Part shown: positions 51,961-58,199 of the stretch, in pieces
Position numbering within the stretch: the stretch's first letter is position 1
How the letters are laid out: the number at the start of each line of letters is the position of its first letter
Source: Acanthosepion lycidas
Lineage: Eukaryota > Mollusca > Cephalopoda > Sepiida > Sepiidae
Length of the DNA: 64,000 bases
Assembly (NCBI GenBank): GCA_963932145.1
Contig: OZ010587.1
Span: 109,873,329-109,937,328, forward strand
Direction: 5' to 3'
Program-made: the position numbers and the translations under genes
Notes under the pieces: model-generated
Seen by the model: only the letters and a program-made list of their open reading frames with translations
Databases searched by the model: none
Told to the model about the DNA's origin: nothing

Positions 51961-54900
51961 AAAAAGAAAAAGAAAAAAAAAGAAAAAGAAAAAAAAAGAA
52001 AAAGAAAAAGAAAGAAGCTCTCAACCTTCAAGACCTACAAACAAATCACAAATGAAATGGAAAAATAATAATCAGAGTAAAAATCAAGAGATATTGCTAT
52101 CTTATTTAGAGAGTGGGAAAAGACGGAGTATTGACCAAATTTGATATACTAACTTCCGATTTAACCATAATATGTCATTTGAGGAAGGTAAAAGGGCATA
52201 AAGTGTAGTTAGTTCAGTGGGAATTGGAAACAATCCCGTTTGGTTCCAATGCTGATATATTTTATTGAAATAACTTGTAAATAATATTAAAAGAGAACAT
52301 TTTTAAATATTTCGAAATTAGTGAAAAATTTTCATAAGTTTTTTATATAATTAACCAAGAAATTTAAATTACCTAAGAGATTTGAATTAAATGATAATTA
52401 ATTATATTCAGAGAAAACTTGTTTATAAAATTTATATACCTAGAGTCATGAACTTTTATATCCTATATGTATTTATTAATATTTAGCAGGATATGAATGT
52501 ACTTTAATGTAAGGTAAAGTTAGATTGGGGTTAATTTTCTAGTGTATATTTATTAAGTTTATGAATTTAGTTAAACACGTCACCCAGATTAACGTGATTA
52601 CTATGTAGCATCCAACTTGGTCAAAAAATGCAAATATACACACATTTTTTTCTTCACCCATAATACATACACTACAACAAGGATAGTCATAATGGACATA
52701 TCACTAGTATAAAGAACTAAACAACATAAATAGATAACATGCATGGTTAACAATAATTTCAGTTAGCATCGTACATTTGCATATTTCCATATATGTCTGT
52801 CTAAGCACATATTACAGGTCAATAAACGTATCAGTTTTCATGTATGCATATATACACATACCTCCATGTATTTCTATCTAAACACAATATTCTCAAATGC
52901 GCCTATATGTATCAAGAAACCCAAAATATGCCCATACACATTTTTCTACATTCTTATTCAATTAACCATTATATATAATCTAATTTTTCTAAATCTACAT
53001 GTAGTGCAATGAATTGAAAGAAATAAGATTCAATAAATAATGAAAGTAAAATAGATAAACTTTAAAATAATATAAAATTTGAATGTTTATTTTGTCTAAT
53101 TTTGAATTAGGCATCAACATTCAATGAGTAAGTTTAATGATAGATATTGAAGAAAATAAGTAAATACAAGACAAATAAATTTATAAGCAAATACAAAGCT
53201 GATAAAATTCTAGATGAAAAATTGGAGAGGAAATAGAAATCAATTTTCTGGCAAACAAATGTAGCAGGGAACGTGAATAAATATTTAAATAATAAACAAG
53301 TTGGTGCTTTAGTTATAATTAACCAAACCAAAAAAAAAAAAAAAAAAAAAAAAAAACAGCAGATAATCAAAAGGAGATTTTAACACTTGTGTTTAATGAC
53401 TGAAAAGAATTACCCAGCCTAATATGTTAAGTATAATAAACTAACCATTTGGGTTTCTTCACTGCCGATTTGTTACATAGTAAGATTTACCCTAAATGTC
53501 CAGGAATAGTAGCAGTATACAGGTAAGTTGTCAGGTTTCAGGATGCTAACTGAACACGTTTCTATCATTTCAATTTCACGAAGACTCTAAATGGTCTGTA
53601 GCATAAAAAAAACTTGCCCAAAACCCCAAATGACTAACTGAATGTAATCATCTAAATTCAAATGAAAGTCATACACAAATATTACTGCCAATAAAATCTA
53701 AATATTTGTGCATATTTCTAAAAGTCCATAGTATTACTAGCATTCTAAATACAGAGATGAAGTCACTGCAGTGGATGTGAAAAACTTCGCCGTGGTAAAA
53801 CTACCTGCTCTTAAAGATGAATATTCTAATATATATATATATATATATATAAATAAAGACATTTTTTTTTGTTTATACGTTCTTTTTATACATACAAATA
53901 TTTAAGTAAATGCTCTGTTTATAGTAAACAGTATTAACGACATTTACCGGCCTGAATGTCAGAGAAATTTTCATAAAATCGACCTTGCTAATAGAAACAC
54001 TCCTCTGTGGCTAAATCGGTAAAGCATGTCAGGCTATATGACAGTTCCTTATTAGGATACAGGTCTAATTCCTGTTGGAGGACACATATTTTCTATGAAA
54101 AAATGTCTTAAAATAACTGATGGATTTTGTCAATTTCATAATATATGTATACACACACACACGTGGCACTTTGGTTAAACACTTGGATTATTAAAATGAA
54201 ATTTCAAACTACCATAAATATTAATTTTATAACTTGTCTTGTAACAATGGATACAATTTATTGATTAGATTATTATTGCTTCTCTGTCTGAAGAAAAAGT
54301 GGCGAGTCATTTTGATTTTTAAATAGTGATGAAATAATTAACAAATAAAAATCAATTTTCACCTCAATGAACTTAGCATCTTCAACGAACTAAGTGCATT
54401 TCCTATACACTTGCATAAATTAAATTTTTATAATTACATAATTTCTTCAATTATCAGCCCCATATTCTTGTTTGATAGATAAAAATTTTATTTATAAAAT
54501 ATCATTAATTTATGTTATATCCTATGTTATTAGTCATTTTCTTGATTAGATAAAATCAAATGTTTTGTTTTTGGTAACATGTTCACTATGGTTTCCTTTC
54601 TTTATAATCAGATCAGTTAGCAAAATACTATCTTCCCATCTTGTCAGGATAACATATGTCTACTATAATACAGATTGCCATTTTAGAAACAAATGCAGAA
54701 TTAAAGCATCATGAGATATATATGTTTTTTTTTTTTTAACTTGACAGTTGTCTTTCCTTGGCTAGTCTTAACATAAAATACAGTTTCGATACACTCTGGA
54801 TCATTCGTGCATATAGCAAACAAGACAATCCTTTCATTGCCTCTTAAAAAGGTAGCATTTTCATTTATTGTAATCAGAAGAAAATATAAAATATGAGGAA

Positions 54901-55548
54901 TGAAAAATATGAAATTACATTATATTGGGTAAGGAGTTCACTAGATTCAAAAGTAGAAATTTTAATCTGGAATACCAAGAACATTCTGGCAGGTTTGCAG
55001 TCATTAATGATGACCAAATTGAAATGCTGATTAAAAATAATCCAAGACACACAAGGGACTTTTAGCAGAGATACATAAACTCATTTGAAATATTCAGTGT
55101 AAGTTATTCGAGAATACTTGGAAAAGATGTAAATAGCTATGATGCTTGGGTCCCTCAGGATTTAATTGACTGCATTCCCATCAGTGATTCTCTGCTCAAA
55201 CAACAAAAATGAACCATTTTTTAAATAAACAATCAGAGGCAATGAAAAATGAATTGTTCACAACAATGTGGAGTAAAATAGTATTTTATTCAAAGAAACT
55301 TTAAGCATATTTCATTTATATGACATGGTCCCCCTTCCCTCTGAACAAGATTGGATTTAAAGTTTTTAAATCATAATAGTAAGGATTATGAAAAGAAAAA
55401 AAAAAGTTTACAACACCAACCTCAGCATATGGTACATCCTGGTGAAGCTTGAAATCTGGATTTCCTGATTGTGAAAGTCGAGCGACTTCACTGTTATTAC
55501 CAACTTTGCCCCACACATAATTCTGAACAGCACACTTCAAAGGGAAAA
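17344..55548 (-). CDS. MPI: Mannose-6-phosphate isomerase (type I phosphomannose isomerase), 7 visible exons
   Basis: Exons in coding order are 55548-55421, 48540-48343, 35215-35074, 26627-26442, 19766-19593, 18035-17827 and 17559-17344. They join without frame error into 416 residues plus TAA; human MPI has 423, so only the tiny first exon with the start codon is missing. The enzyme interconverts fructose-6-phosphate and mannose-6-phosphate in the cytosol, feeding GDP-mannose and protein glycosylation. Visible hallmarks: zinc-ligand segments SIQAHPNK (Gln, His), YKDANHKPE (Glu, family signature 1) and LPHAYLSGD (His), then signature 2 through [10 protein letters not shown] with the catalytic-site Arg. 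Signature 2 normally ends TPK and here reads TVK. The introns span 38 kb and hold most of the transposons in the window. The gene is convergent with WDFY2. Confidence 0.97.
17827..18035 (-). CDS. MPI: MPI exon 7 (signature 2)
   Basis: It starts in the middle of the Asp codon of [12 protein letters not shown] and contains [10 protein letters not shown], the second family signature. The normal Pro of TPK is Val here. It ends FAVIRIE on a codon boundary at a GTGAGA donor. Confidence 0.97.
18036..19200 (-). other. MPI intron 6, unannotated part
   Basis: An open minus-strand frame at 18374-18577 is charged but matches no family known to me and lacks splice-site support. A TG microsatellite occurs near 18868. 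The remaining sequence is unremarkable. Confidence 0.4.
19203..19268. repeat. Compound microsatellite (TG)n(TATG)n(GA)n
   Basis: TG dinucleotides to about 19235, then TATG/TA units, then GA dinucleotides to 19268. It directly abuts a Penelope-like 3' tail. Confidence 0.95.
19269..19415 (+). mobile_element. Penelope-like element 3' tail with hammerhead-like core
   Basis: This tail aligns closely with 42362-42512, which lies just downstream of Penelope coding sequence. Shared blocks include the CCTGAxGATTGCAT segment, GAAACAG, cttttatatt, tattgagca and the terminal ccttaaaactata-type end. CTGAAGA (19304-19310), GAAA (19325-19328) and a GTC (19337-19339) closing a 3-bp stem ACA/TGT have the arrangement of a hammerhead ribozyme. 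The copy is truncated: no coding sequence precedes it. Confidence 0.65.
19418..19520. mobile_element. Mariner MITE, near-perfect palindrome, MADE1-like
   Basis: A 103-bp element flanked by TA on both sides (19416-19417 and 19521-19522). The arms of 47 and 48 bases pair almost completely around an 8-base loop (19465-19472). The ends TTAGGTTGGTGCAAAAATAA match the human Hsmar1/MADE1 terminal repeat almost base for base at the outer 16 positions. MADE1 hairpins are the known origin of the miR-548 family. It lies in the MPI intron between exons 6 and 7. Confidence 0.92.
19593..19766 (-). CDS. MPI: MPI exon 6 (zinc ligand His)
   Basis: It encodes [18 protein letters not shown], then [16 protein letters not shown], ending NLPHAYLSG. 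Two adjacent AG acceptors exist; the one leaving AGGAAC keeps the frame (Met-Glu-Glu). The His of PHAY completes the zinc site. Confidence 0.96.
20000..22100 (-). other. MPI intron 5 segment, nothing recognised
   Basis: AT-rich intronic DNA with homopolymers at 20430, 20800 and 21590. The open frame at 20476-20742 shows no family features. Confidence 0.45.
22110..25220 (-). pseudogene. Gypsy-type (Ty3) LTR retrotransposon gag-pol relic
   Basis: Reading the minus strand downward, the usual order is kept. A gag segment (about 25150-24600) comes first. Two zinc knuckles follow, including [14 protein letters not shown] (about 24520). An aspartic protease with RFQLDTGSN lies at 24361-24155. Reverse transcriptase segments with DLSDAYF and the catalytic YIDDI lie at about 23960-23400. 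An RNase H piece ([14 protein letters not shown]) lies near 22850. Integrase follows (22651-22121; [16 protein letters not shown] holds the second catalytic Asp). Stops, frameshifts and A-tract insertions break every domain. No LTRs were identified. It sits in MPI intron 5. Confidence 0.85.
25340..25560. repeat. Single arm of fold-back element seen at 5945-6425
   Basis: The stretch tctcaagaacaaagaaaa plus flanks matches the right arm at 6340-6420 and the reverse of the left arm. It has no second arm nearby, so it is a solo end. Confidence 0.6.
26442..26627 (-). CDS. MPI: MPI exon 5 (helical insert)
   Basis: It encodes [20 protein letters not shown] and on to [10 protein letters not shown]. 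This is the variable helical domain between the two halves of the barrel; similarity to other isomerases is weaker here, as is usual. Acceptor ttttctttccag, donor GTAATT, both phases fit. Confidence 0.92.
27718..28165. mobile_element. tRNA-promoter SINE-like element, second copy with inverted tail
   Basis: A perfect A box TGGCACAGTGG (27844-27854) and AGTTCAATACC B-box-like sequence (27899-27909) lead a plus copy that ends near 28165. The stretch 27718-27838 is a minus copy of the same tail, so left and right ends form an inverted repeat of over 100 bp. The left-tail hairpin (27770-27801) keeps CTGAAGA and GAAA with a stem changed on both sides relative to the copy at 6679-6710. Confidence 0.65.
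28366..28419. repeat. (TA)n microsatellite
   Basis: About 26 perfect TA dinucleotides, one of the longest in the window. Confidence 0.97.
29700..30640 (-). pseudogene. Mariner transposase relic
   Basis: Minus-strand pieces in order: a helix-turn-helix region with [17 protein letters not shown] (about 30350-30280), [20 protein letters not shown] (about 30160-30100), [13 protein letters not shown], then [19 protein letters not shown] and PPYSPDLT (about 29950-29860). These match mariner DD34D transposases of the type common in vertebrates and invertebrates. The catalytic HQDNAPVH segment reads HQLNTPVH, so the second catalytic Asp is lost. Frameshifts separate the parts. It is inactive and lies in MPI intron 4. 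Confidence 0.85.
30890..31280 (+). pseudogene. LINE 3' fragment (Jockey-like family)
   Basis: Plus-strand frames give [19 protein letters not shown] in one frame and [20 protein letters not shown] then [12 protein letters not shown] in another. The pieces correspond to 9300-9100 of the minus-strand relic, in opposite orientation. It is short and frame-broken. Confidence 0.7.
31300..33600 (-). other. MPI intron 4 segment, nothing recognised
   Basis: No exon, RNA gene or known transposon was seen. A 102-codon minus-strand frame at 31586-31894 is hydrophobic and low in information. Part may be diverged transposon DNA. Confidence 0.4.
33640..34200 (+). pseudogene. LINE C-terminal fragment (Jockey-like)
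   Basis: Shifting plus-strand frames spell parts of the C-terminus: [16 protein letters not shown] (about 33860), [16 protein letters not shown] (about 33930), then [11 protein letters not shown] near 34090. It ends in the LSGF-type tail usual for the family. The copy is 5'-truncated and dead. Confidence 0.75.
35074..35215 (-). CDS. MPI: MPI exon 4 (signature 1)
   Basis: It encodes [20 protein letters not shown] then [17 protein letters not shown]. It contains the exact family signature Y-x-D-x-N-H-K-P-E, whose Glu is a zinc ligand. It ends with one base of an Asp codon at a GTAATG donor. Confidence 0.97.
35776..35980 (+). repeat. Left LTR
   Basis: Begins TGAAGTAAAGAG and ends near the ttataatag that precedes a TTGGCAATGAG stretch, where a primer-binding site would be. 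About 30 bp shorter than the right LTR because of indels. Confidence 0.7.
35965..36200 (+). repeat. Tandem repeats next to the left LTR
   Basis: The unit ttataatagttggcaatgag recurs in diverged form at about 35972, 36042, 36095 and 36155, i.e. four copies spaced 50-70 bp apart. It spans the expected primer-binding site and leader. Confidence 0.7.
36497..36919 (+). pseudogene. Gag-like frame of the LTR element
   Basis: 140 codons. The segment [20 protein letters not shown] followed by [18 protein letters not shown] matches the gag of the gypsy group that also gave the minus-strand relic at 22-25 kb (which has [17 protein letters not shown]). The frame ends just before a Cys-rich stretch [12 protein letters not shown] and a second knuckle [12 protein letters not shown] in which the first Cys is changed to Tyr. 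Confidence 0.75.
37762..37996 (+). repeat. Right LTR
   Basis: Starts TGTTTTAGAG right after the polypurine tract and is followed by a 24-base A tract. It aligns with the left LTR over most of its length with many substitutions, so the insertion is old. Confidence 0.72.
38040..39080 (-). other. Unassigned intronic sequence
   Basis: A minus-strand frame at 38101-38376 (91 codons, acidic) and a following stretch to about 38560 read like a decayed protein ([22 protein letters not shown]), but I do not recognise the family. A G-rich patch lies at 38980. Confidence 0.35.
39089..39121. repeat. Inverted copy of the Tc1-like element's 3' subterminal sequence
   Basis: ttttggttggtcataaag is the reverse complement of cttta-tgaccaaccaaaa at 40240-40268. 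Its position outside the left terminal repeat of the element suggests a second, inverted relative was inserted here. Confidence 0.55.
39155..40451 (+). mobile_element. Tc1-like DNA transposon, nearly full length
   Basis: The left end has ACTGGACAAAAATTTTAGAA; the right end, reverse-complemented, reads TACACCCCTGGTCAAAATC and then TTAAGACCAG. These align as terminal inverted repeats, with the left end worn and preceded by a 30-base A tract. The interior holds one transposase pseudogene filling most of the element, the usual layout of a 1.3-kb Tc1-family element. It lies in MPI intron 3. Confidence 0.82.
39250..40191 (+). pseudogene. Tc1/mariner (DD34E-type) transposase pseudogene
   Basis: Reads start near KMAKGKI and [16 protein letters not shown] (helix-turn-helix). 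Then come [18 protein letters not shown] (first catalytic Asp), [37 protein letters not shown] (second Asp), [11 protein letters not shown] (catalytic Glu replaced by Lys; the family has NPIENVWG) and a C-terminus [15 protein letters not shown]. It carries TAG at 39839 and 39949 plus small frame changes; the WPAKSPDL segment is deleted. It is the best preserved transposase in the window but not functional. Confidence 0.88.
40882..40959. repeat. (A)n(GT)n(TA)n tract
   Basis: A 24-base A run, a GT run to about 40931 and a TA run to about 40959 directly precede Penelope-like coding sequence. Confidence 0.95.
40960..41496 (+). pseudogene. Penelope-like reverse transcriptase fragment
   Basis: About 178 codons of continuous reading after the microsatellite. 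The conserved block [19 protein letters not shown], followed by [20 protein letters not shown] and [10 protein letters not shown], is diagnostic. The upstream Met in the repeat is not a real start. There is no catalytic YxDD in this piece, which begins after the palm. Confidence 0.82.
41905..42310 (+). repeat. About 100-bp minisatellite, four units
   Basis: The motif acaaaccactcc (one unit: accaatct) recurs at about 41979, 42079, 42179 and 42281, with shared aaataaattaaccca and aaaataactgttag parts. It is extremely A-rich and lies between the endonuclease end and the terminal tail of the Penelope-like element. Confidence 0.85.
42520..44050 (-). other. AT-rich intronic stretch
   Basis: Mostly A/T with homopolymers (43362-43390). 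The part 43390-43680 is related to the repeat at 3300-4830. No gene was seen; the frame at 43826-44050 has no recognisable domain. Confidence 0.45.
43473..43504. repeat. (GA)n microsatellite
   Basis: Sixteen GA dinucleotides. Confidence 0.95.
44060..44440 (+). pseudogene. hAT-type transposase C-terminal scrap
   Basis: One frame reads [17 protein letters not shown] (about 44317-44370); CEQGFSTL is the conserved C-terminal dimerisation motif of hAT transposases and their domesticated relatives. The sequence before it carries only weakly hAT-like words ([15 protein letters not shown]) and is broken. Could also be a remnant of a domesticated ZBED-type gene. Confidence 0.45.
44508..44594. repeat. 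87-bp hairpin
   Basis: Arms of 27 bases (tgatacatttattaagcaaa and following; tttgcttaataaatttatca and preceding) pair with one mismatch around a 33-base loop. Probably a very short MITE. Confidence 0.65.
45060..46235 (+). pseudogene. Cecropia-type mariner transposase relic
   Basis: N-terminal part: [20 protein letters not shown] and [17 protein letters not shown] (45108-45270). Middle: [12 protein letters not shown] (about 45360), [12 protein letters not shown] (about 45548). C-terminal: SLQNSLNGKN (about 45825) and [20 protein letters not shown] (46161-46220) then TAG. The order and motifs match mariners of the Hsmar1/SETMAR type, the subfamily whose ends match the MITE at 19418. It has many stops, a 25-base deletion compared with the copy at 54929, and a 219-bp insertion at 45895-46113. 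Confidence 0.82.
45895..46113. mobile_element. Small insertion inside the mariner relic, possible SINE
   Basis: The 7-base sequence atttatt occurs at 45888-45894 and again at 46107-46113, and transposase coding reads up to one side and resumes on the other. The insert is GC-richer than its surroundings, as are many SINEs. No clear pol III boxes were found, and its family is unknown. Confidence 0.5.
46770..47060 (+). pseudogene. LINE C-terminal fragment
   Basis: Broken frames give [15 protein letters not shown] (about 46880) and SSRVNHFFL (about 46965), the same C-terminal module as at 33900-34150, including the FFPRTAxLWN equivalent. It lies in MPI intron 3. Confidence 0.6.
47061..48342 (-). 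other. MPI intron 3 end, nothing recognised
   Basis: AT-rich sequence up to the donor side of exon 3. A G run sits at 48155. No RNA gene or transposon was identified. Confidence 0.5.
48343..48540 (-). CDS. MPI: MPI exon 3 (zinc ligands Gln and His)
   Basis: Exactly 66 codons, from [17 protein letters not shown] to LSIQAHPNK. Minus-strand acceptor aattctag, donor GTAAGA. The WMGTHP start and the [16 protein letters not shown] segment are among the most conserved parts of type I isomerases; Gln and His of QAH bind zinc. Confidence 0.97.
49258..49500 (-). pseudogene. LINE C-terminal fragment
   Basis: The minus strand reads [20 protein letters not shown] then LQLFKCNV (about 49490-49400), the end of the Jockey-like reverse transcriptase family, followed by the 3' UTR block ending in ccttgctcggggtgaaa, which recurs at 57632-57655 in the other orientation. 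It lies in MPI intron 2. Confidence 0.75.
50450..51310 (+). pseudogene. Second Penelope-like fragment, strongly decayed
   Basis: The frame from 50536 gives [20 protein letters not shown] and [20 protein letters not shown], parallel to the 41-kb copy ([25 protein letters not shown]). Farther on, [19 protein letters not shown] and [10 protein letters not shown] (about 50990-51090) correspond to the GIY-YIG endonuclease. Large gaps and stops separate the parts. Confidence 0.72.
51320..53990 (-). other. MPI intron 2 segment, mostly AT-rich
   Basis: Apart from the purine tract at 51799-52017 and a TA microsatellite (about 53830-53851) no feature was recognised. Frames in the purine tract are artefacts. 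Confidence 0.45.
51799..52017. repeat. About 219-base A/G-only tract
   Basis: Runs of 3 to 15 A separated by single G, with no pyrimidine from about 51799 until the aagaagctctc end. It yields Lys-rich or Phe-rich frames on either strand that are not genes. Confidence 0.97.
54001..54083 (+). tRNA. Class II tRNA-like sequence, nominal CTA anticodon (pseudo-tRNA or SINE head)
   Basis: The 83 bases fold as a class II tRNA. Acceptor TCCTCTG pairs with TGGAGGA (two wobbles). The 3-bp D stem GCT/AGC carries G18G19. The anticodon stem TGTCA/TGACA is perfect. The variable arm is TCCT-TATT-AGGA, and the T stem ACAGG/CCTGT is perfect. The A box TGGCTAAATCGG fits the consensus. The anticodon loop GGCTATA puts CTA at 34-36 but has G at 33 instead of T, and the T loop is TCTAATT rather than TTCRANY, so the B box is poor. 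A worn tRNA-Ser-like pseudogene or SINE head is likelier than a working suppressor tRNA. Confidence 0.5.
54929..55279 (+). pseudogene. Second copy of the cecropia-type mariner fragment
   Basis: It matches 45144-45468 with only scattered substitutions and shares the same frame breaks, except that it keeps 25-26 bases (encoding SLLKQQK after the DCIPISD segment) deleted in the other copy. It ends about 140 bp before MPI exon 2 on the opposite strand. Confidence 0.85.
55421..55548 (-). CDS. MPI: MPI exon 2 (first visible)
   Basis: On the minus strand the acceptor is tttatttcag and the exon opens TTTTCCC. The two leading T bases complete a Val codon begun upstream, so the peptide reads (V)[16 protein letters not shown] and ends QDVPYAE at a GT donor. 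An in-frame ATG lies 5' of the acceptor but inside the intron, so it is not taken as the start. No convincing first exon (ATG, coding length 1 mod 3, GT) was found between here and 64000. Confidence 0.94.
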
Positions 55549-56140
55549 CTGAAATAAATAGAGACATAATTGTTTTTATAAATCAACACAGAAAGGATAA
55601 AATGAAAACAAGACTTCACGGTCTTATTAAATGTATAAATTTTGAAGGAATTGAGAGGTTTTCAAATGAAACAATGAAGAATTTAACAATTTTTCATGAA
55701 ATTTATATAAATAATCTGATAATACTGGTGAATTAATATTTACTTGAAAACATGCAATTTTTTCAAATATTCATCTGGTGCTTCATAAATATTATTTCAT
55801 GCTAAATTTGACAAGATATTCACCATTCAATCTAAAGACCAATAATCATATAAATTAATTTTTAATTTTTTAAAAGAAAAAAAAATTTCAAAAGGAAACT
55901 AAAAATTTTTTCAAGTTGAATATAAAAATATTTACATGGACTAGATTTTTCTATCAATAATTTATTAATACAATTCATTTTGATTTAGTTGAAATTTCTT
56001 TTTCATTAGACTGTTCTACAGAAAATTGCTAAGGTTATGCTCGACATTTTTATTTTTAAAAACAATATTTTTATTTCAGATTTTTAAATATTTTTAATTT
56101 AGTTTAAAATATTTTTCATTAACTTTTAGTACATTATTAA

Positions 56141-56324
56141 TCCTTTAGCATTAAACATACTCAAACCCACCCCATAAATATCGGCTCTCAAAGTCTCACT
56201 GCATCACTTCCTGCATTATTTGTGATGATGTCATCATATATTATGGCAGAGTATACATGGGGCAGGTTATGGTGTGTTGAACATTTGGAGCTGATATTTA
56301 TGGGTAGGGTTGAATGCTAAAGGA
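56141..56324. mobile_element. piggyBac-type MITE flanked by TTAA
   Basis: TTAA at 56137-56140 and 56325-56328 bounds 184 bp whose ends are inverted repeats: TCCTTTAGCATT on each side, extending with gaps through ATAAATATCGGCTC (left) and ATAAATATCAGCTC (right). TTAA duplications and CCTTTAGC-like ends are typical of piggyBac-derived elements. No coding sequence. Confidence 0.8.
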
Positions 56325-57449
56325 TTAAGGCAAATCTGGAAAACATTTCAACTCAAGATTTTATACTTGGGTGAATCTAAGCCATGTTATAACAATGAAG
56401 CAAGGAATATCAATTTTGCAGTTGGAAACTGTTGGTCAATTAAATTTACAAGTGGAGATTTACACTTAGAAAATGGGTTATAATAAAAGCTGTCTGGGTT
56501 TACCTAGGTAATGAAATATGCCAAATTTCAATACACTCAATTACCTTTTGAGAAAGAAAAAAAGTGTTGTGTCATGATTGGGGGTCCATATAAGAATTAA
56601 TTTGTGCCATCAGTAGGAAAGATTGGGGGAAAAGTTTCTACAATCTTTGTGTCCCCCATAATAAATATTTTTTTTACATTATATTTATGCATCATAACTA
56701 ATTTCAAGGTAATAAAACTATATACACATGTAGACCAATTTGAAATACTGCCTTGAAAACTGACAATGCCCATTTTGGTGACATTTGTGGTATCATTTTG
56801 CTGAAAAATAATGATAACACCTCTTTCCTAGTGATTGCTCAAGAATCTAAACCATTTTCTTTATAAAAAAAATGTTCAGTTAGGACCAAACTGATACCTT
56901 CAATAAAGAATTCACTGAAGGAAGAATAATGACTTTTTATCAAAGTGGAATAAATGTAAGGAGGTCAAAGGGAAATATTTTCAGTAAATCAATGGATTTT
57001 TAAAAATGAAGCAGCAATTTCAGATTGAACTTGATGATCAAAAGCAAATTAGTTAAGTGATAATGAGATTAGTAGTACTTAACTAAATAATAGACAAGCA
57101 GCTGGACTGGTAGTAGGATTTAGAGTCTGCATCTCCACAATGAAGCCATATGACATAGGCATTAATGAAGTTGATTAATTAACTACGTATACCTGTGTAT
57201 GATTAACAAAATAGGCAAGCATGAGCTAATCCAGGTGAGATATAGCTCCTTTTGTTTTGTAATAAAAAGATGACAAAATGAATAGATCTATGCAGAATTT
57301 GTCAGTTTTTTTTCCTAAGTAATAATAGAAAGTCAATGCATATTAAAAGAGAGAAATTGAAAAACTTTTTTAACTCAAGACAATTTTTTTTTCTTTCACT
57401 GGATAAAAAGATCATAAGATACAATATGCCTCATTTGAAAACGGATGAA

Positions 57450-57660
57450 GAGAGAGATGTCTCATAATTTTACAGTTGAAATGGCCACTAGATGTAACCA
57501 TAAGTTTTATGCTAACAGTTTCTTCTCTCACTTCTGGAACATTCTTCTGACCTCTTGCTTTCCAATAACTTAATGTTTTTTTCTTTTTCTCTTATTCTTT
57601 CACATGGAGTAACCTCTTGTCTTAGTTGCTTTATTGCCTTGCTTGGGGTGAAATGATAAA
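57450..57660 (+). pseudogene. LINE C-terminal fragment
   Basis: Contains the HNFTVEMA and [12 protein letters not shown] words of the family, then LWN, then the 3' UTR block ending ccttgcttggggtgaaa shared with 49258-49276 (inverted). Confidence 0.7.
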
Positions 57661-58199
57661 ACAACTGAAAAAATATGCTGATGACAAATAAAATATAACA
57701 AAAATTACATTTAACCAAAAATATTACTGTACATTGAATGTACCAAATACAATAGACTATCTTTTTCAGGAAGACTGAGAAAGTAAAATTAAAGTTAAGT
57801 TATGCAAATTTTAAAGGTTTTATTTACATTTTGAGATGAATTTTCTACTTACTCTTATGTAAGGAAGCCTAAAAATTTATTAAACAAAATTTTAATTCAT
57901 AGAAGCTTAAACTAGCTCGAATTAAGAAAGAAAATATGTACTGCACATTCAAATAAAACTTTTTAAAGGCTGTTTGAAAAATAAAGTTGGCCCCTTTTAC
58001 ATCACTGCACAAATCTCCAGAGCTAAATGAAATTACAGTCCTTCCATTGAGTGTACTTTTACAAATGAAATATTATAGCTCATAAAACCTTTCCTCTATC
58101 TTAGAGGTAAGTTTTGGTTTCTTTGGTGTTTGTGAAGAGATTTTTGTCTTTTTTTTTCCATAATATTTGTTTGGCTAACTAGATCATCAATTTGGATGA

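Noticed and set aside
51772..52068. Open frames of Lys-rich or Phe-rich residues
   Set aside because: They are translations of the A/G tract.
55549..55567. ATG upstream of MPI exon 2 giving MSLFIS- in frame
   Set aside because: It lies before a good tttatttcag acceptor, so it is intronic. MPI proteins start with a separate short exon.
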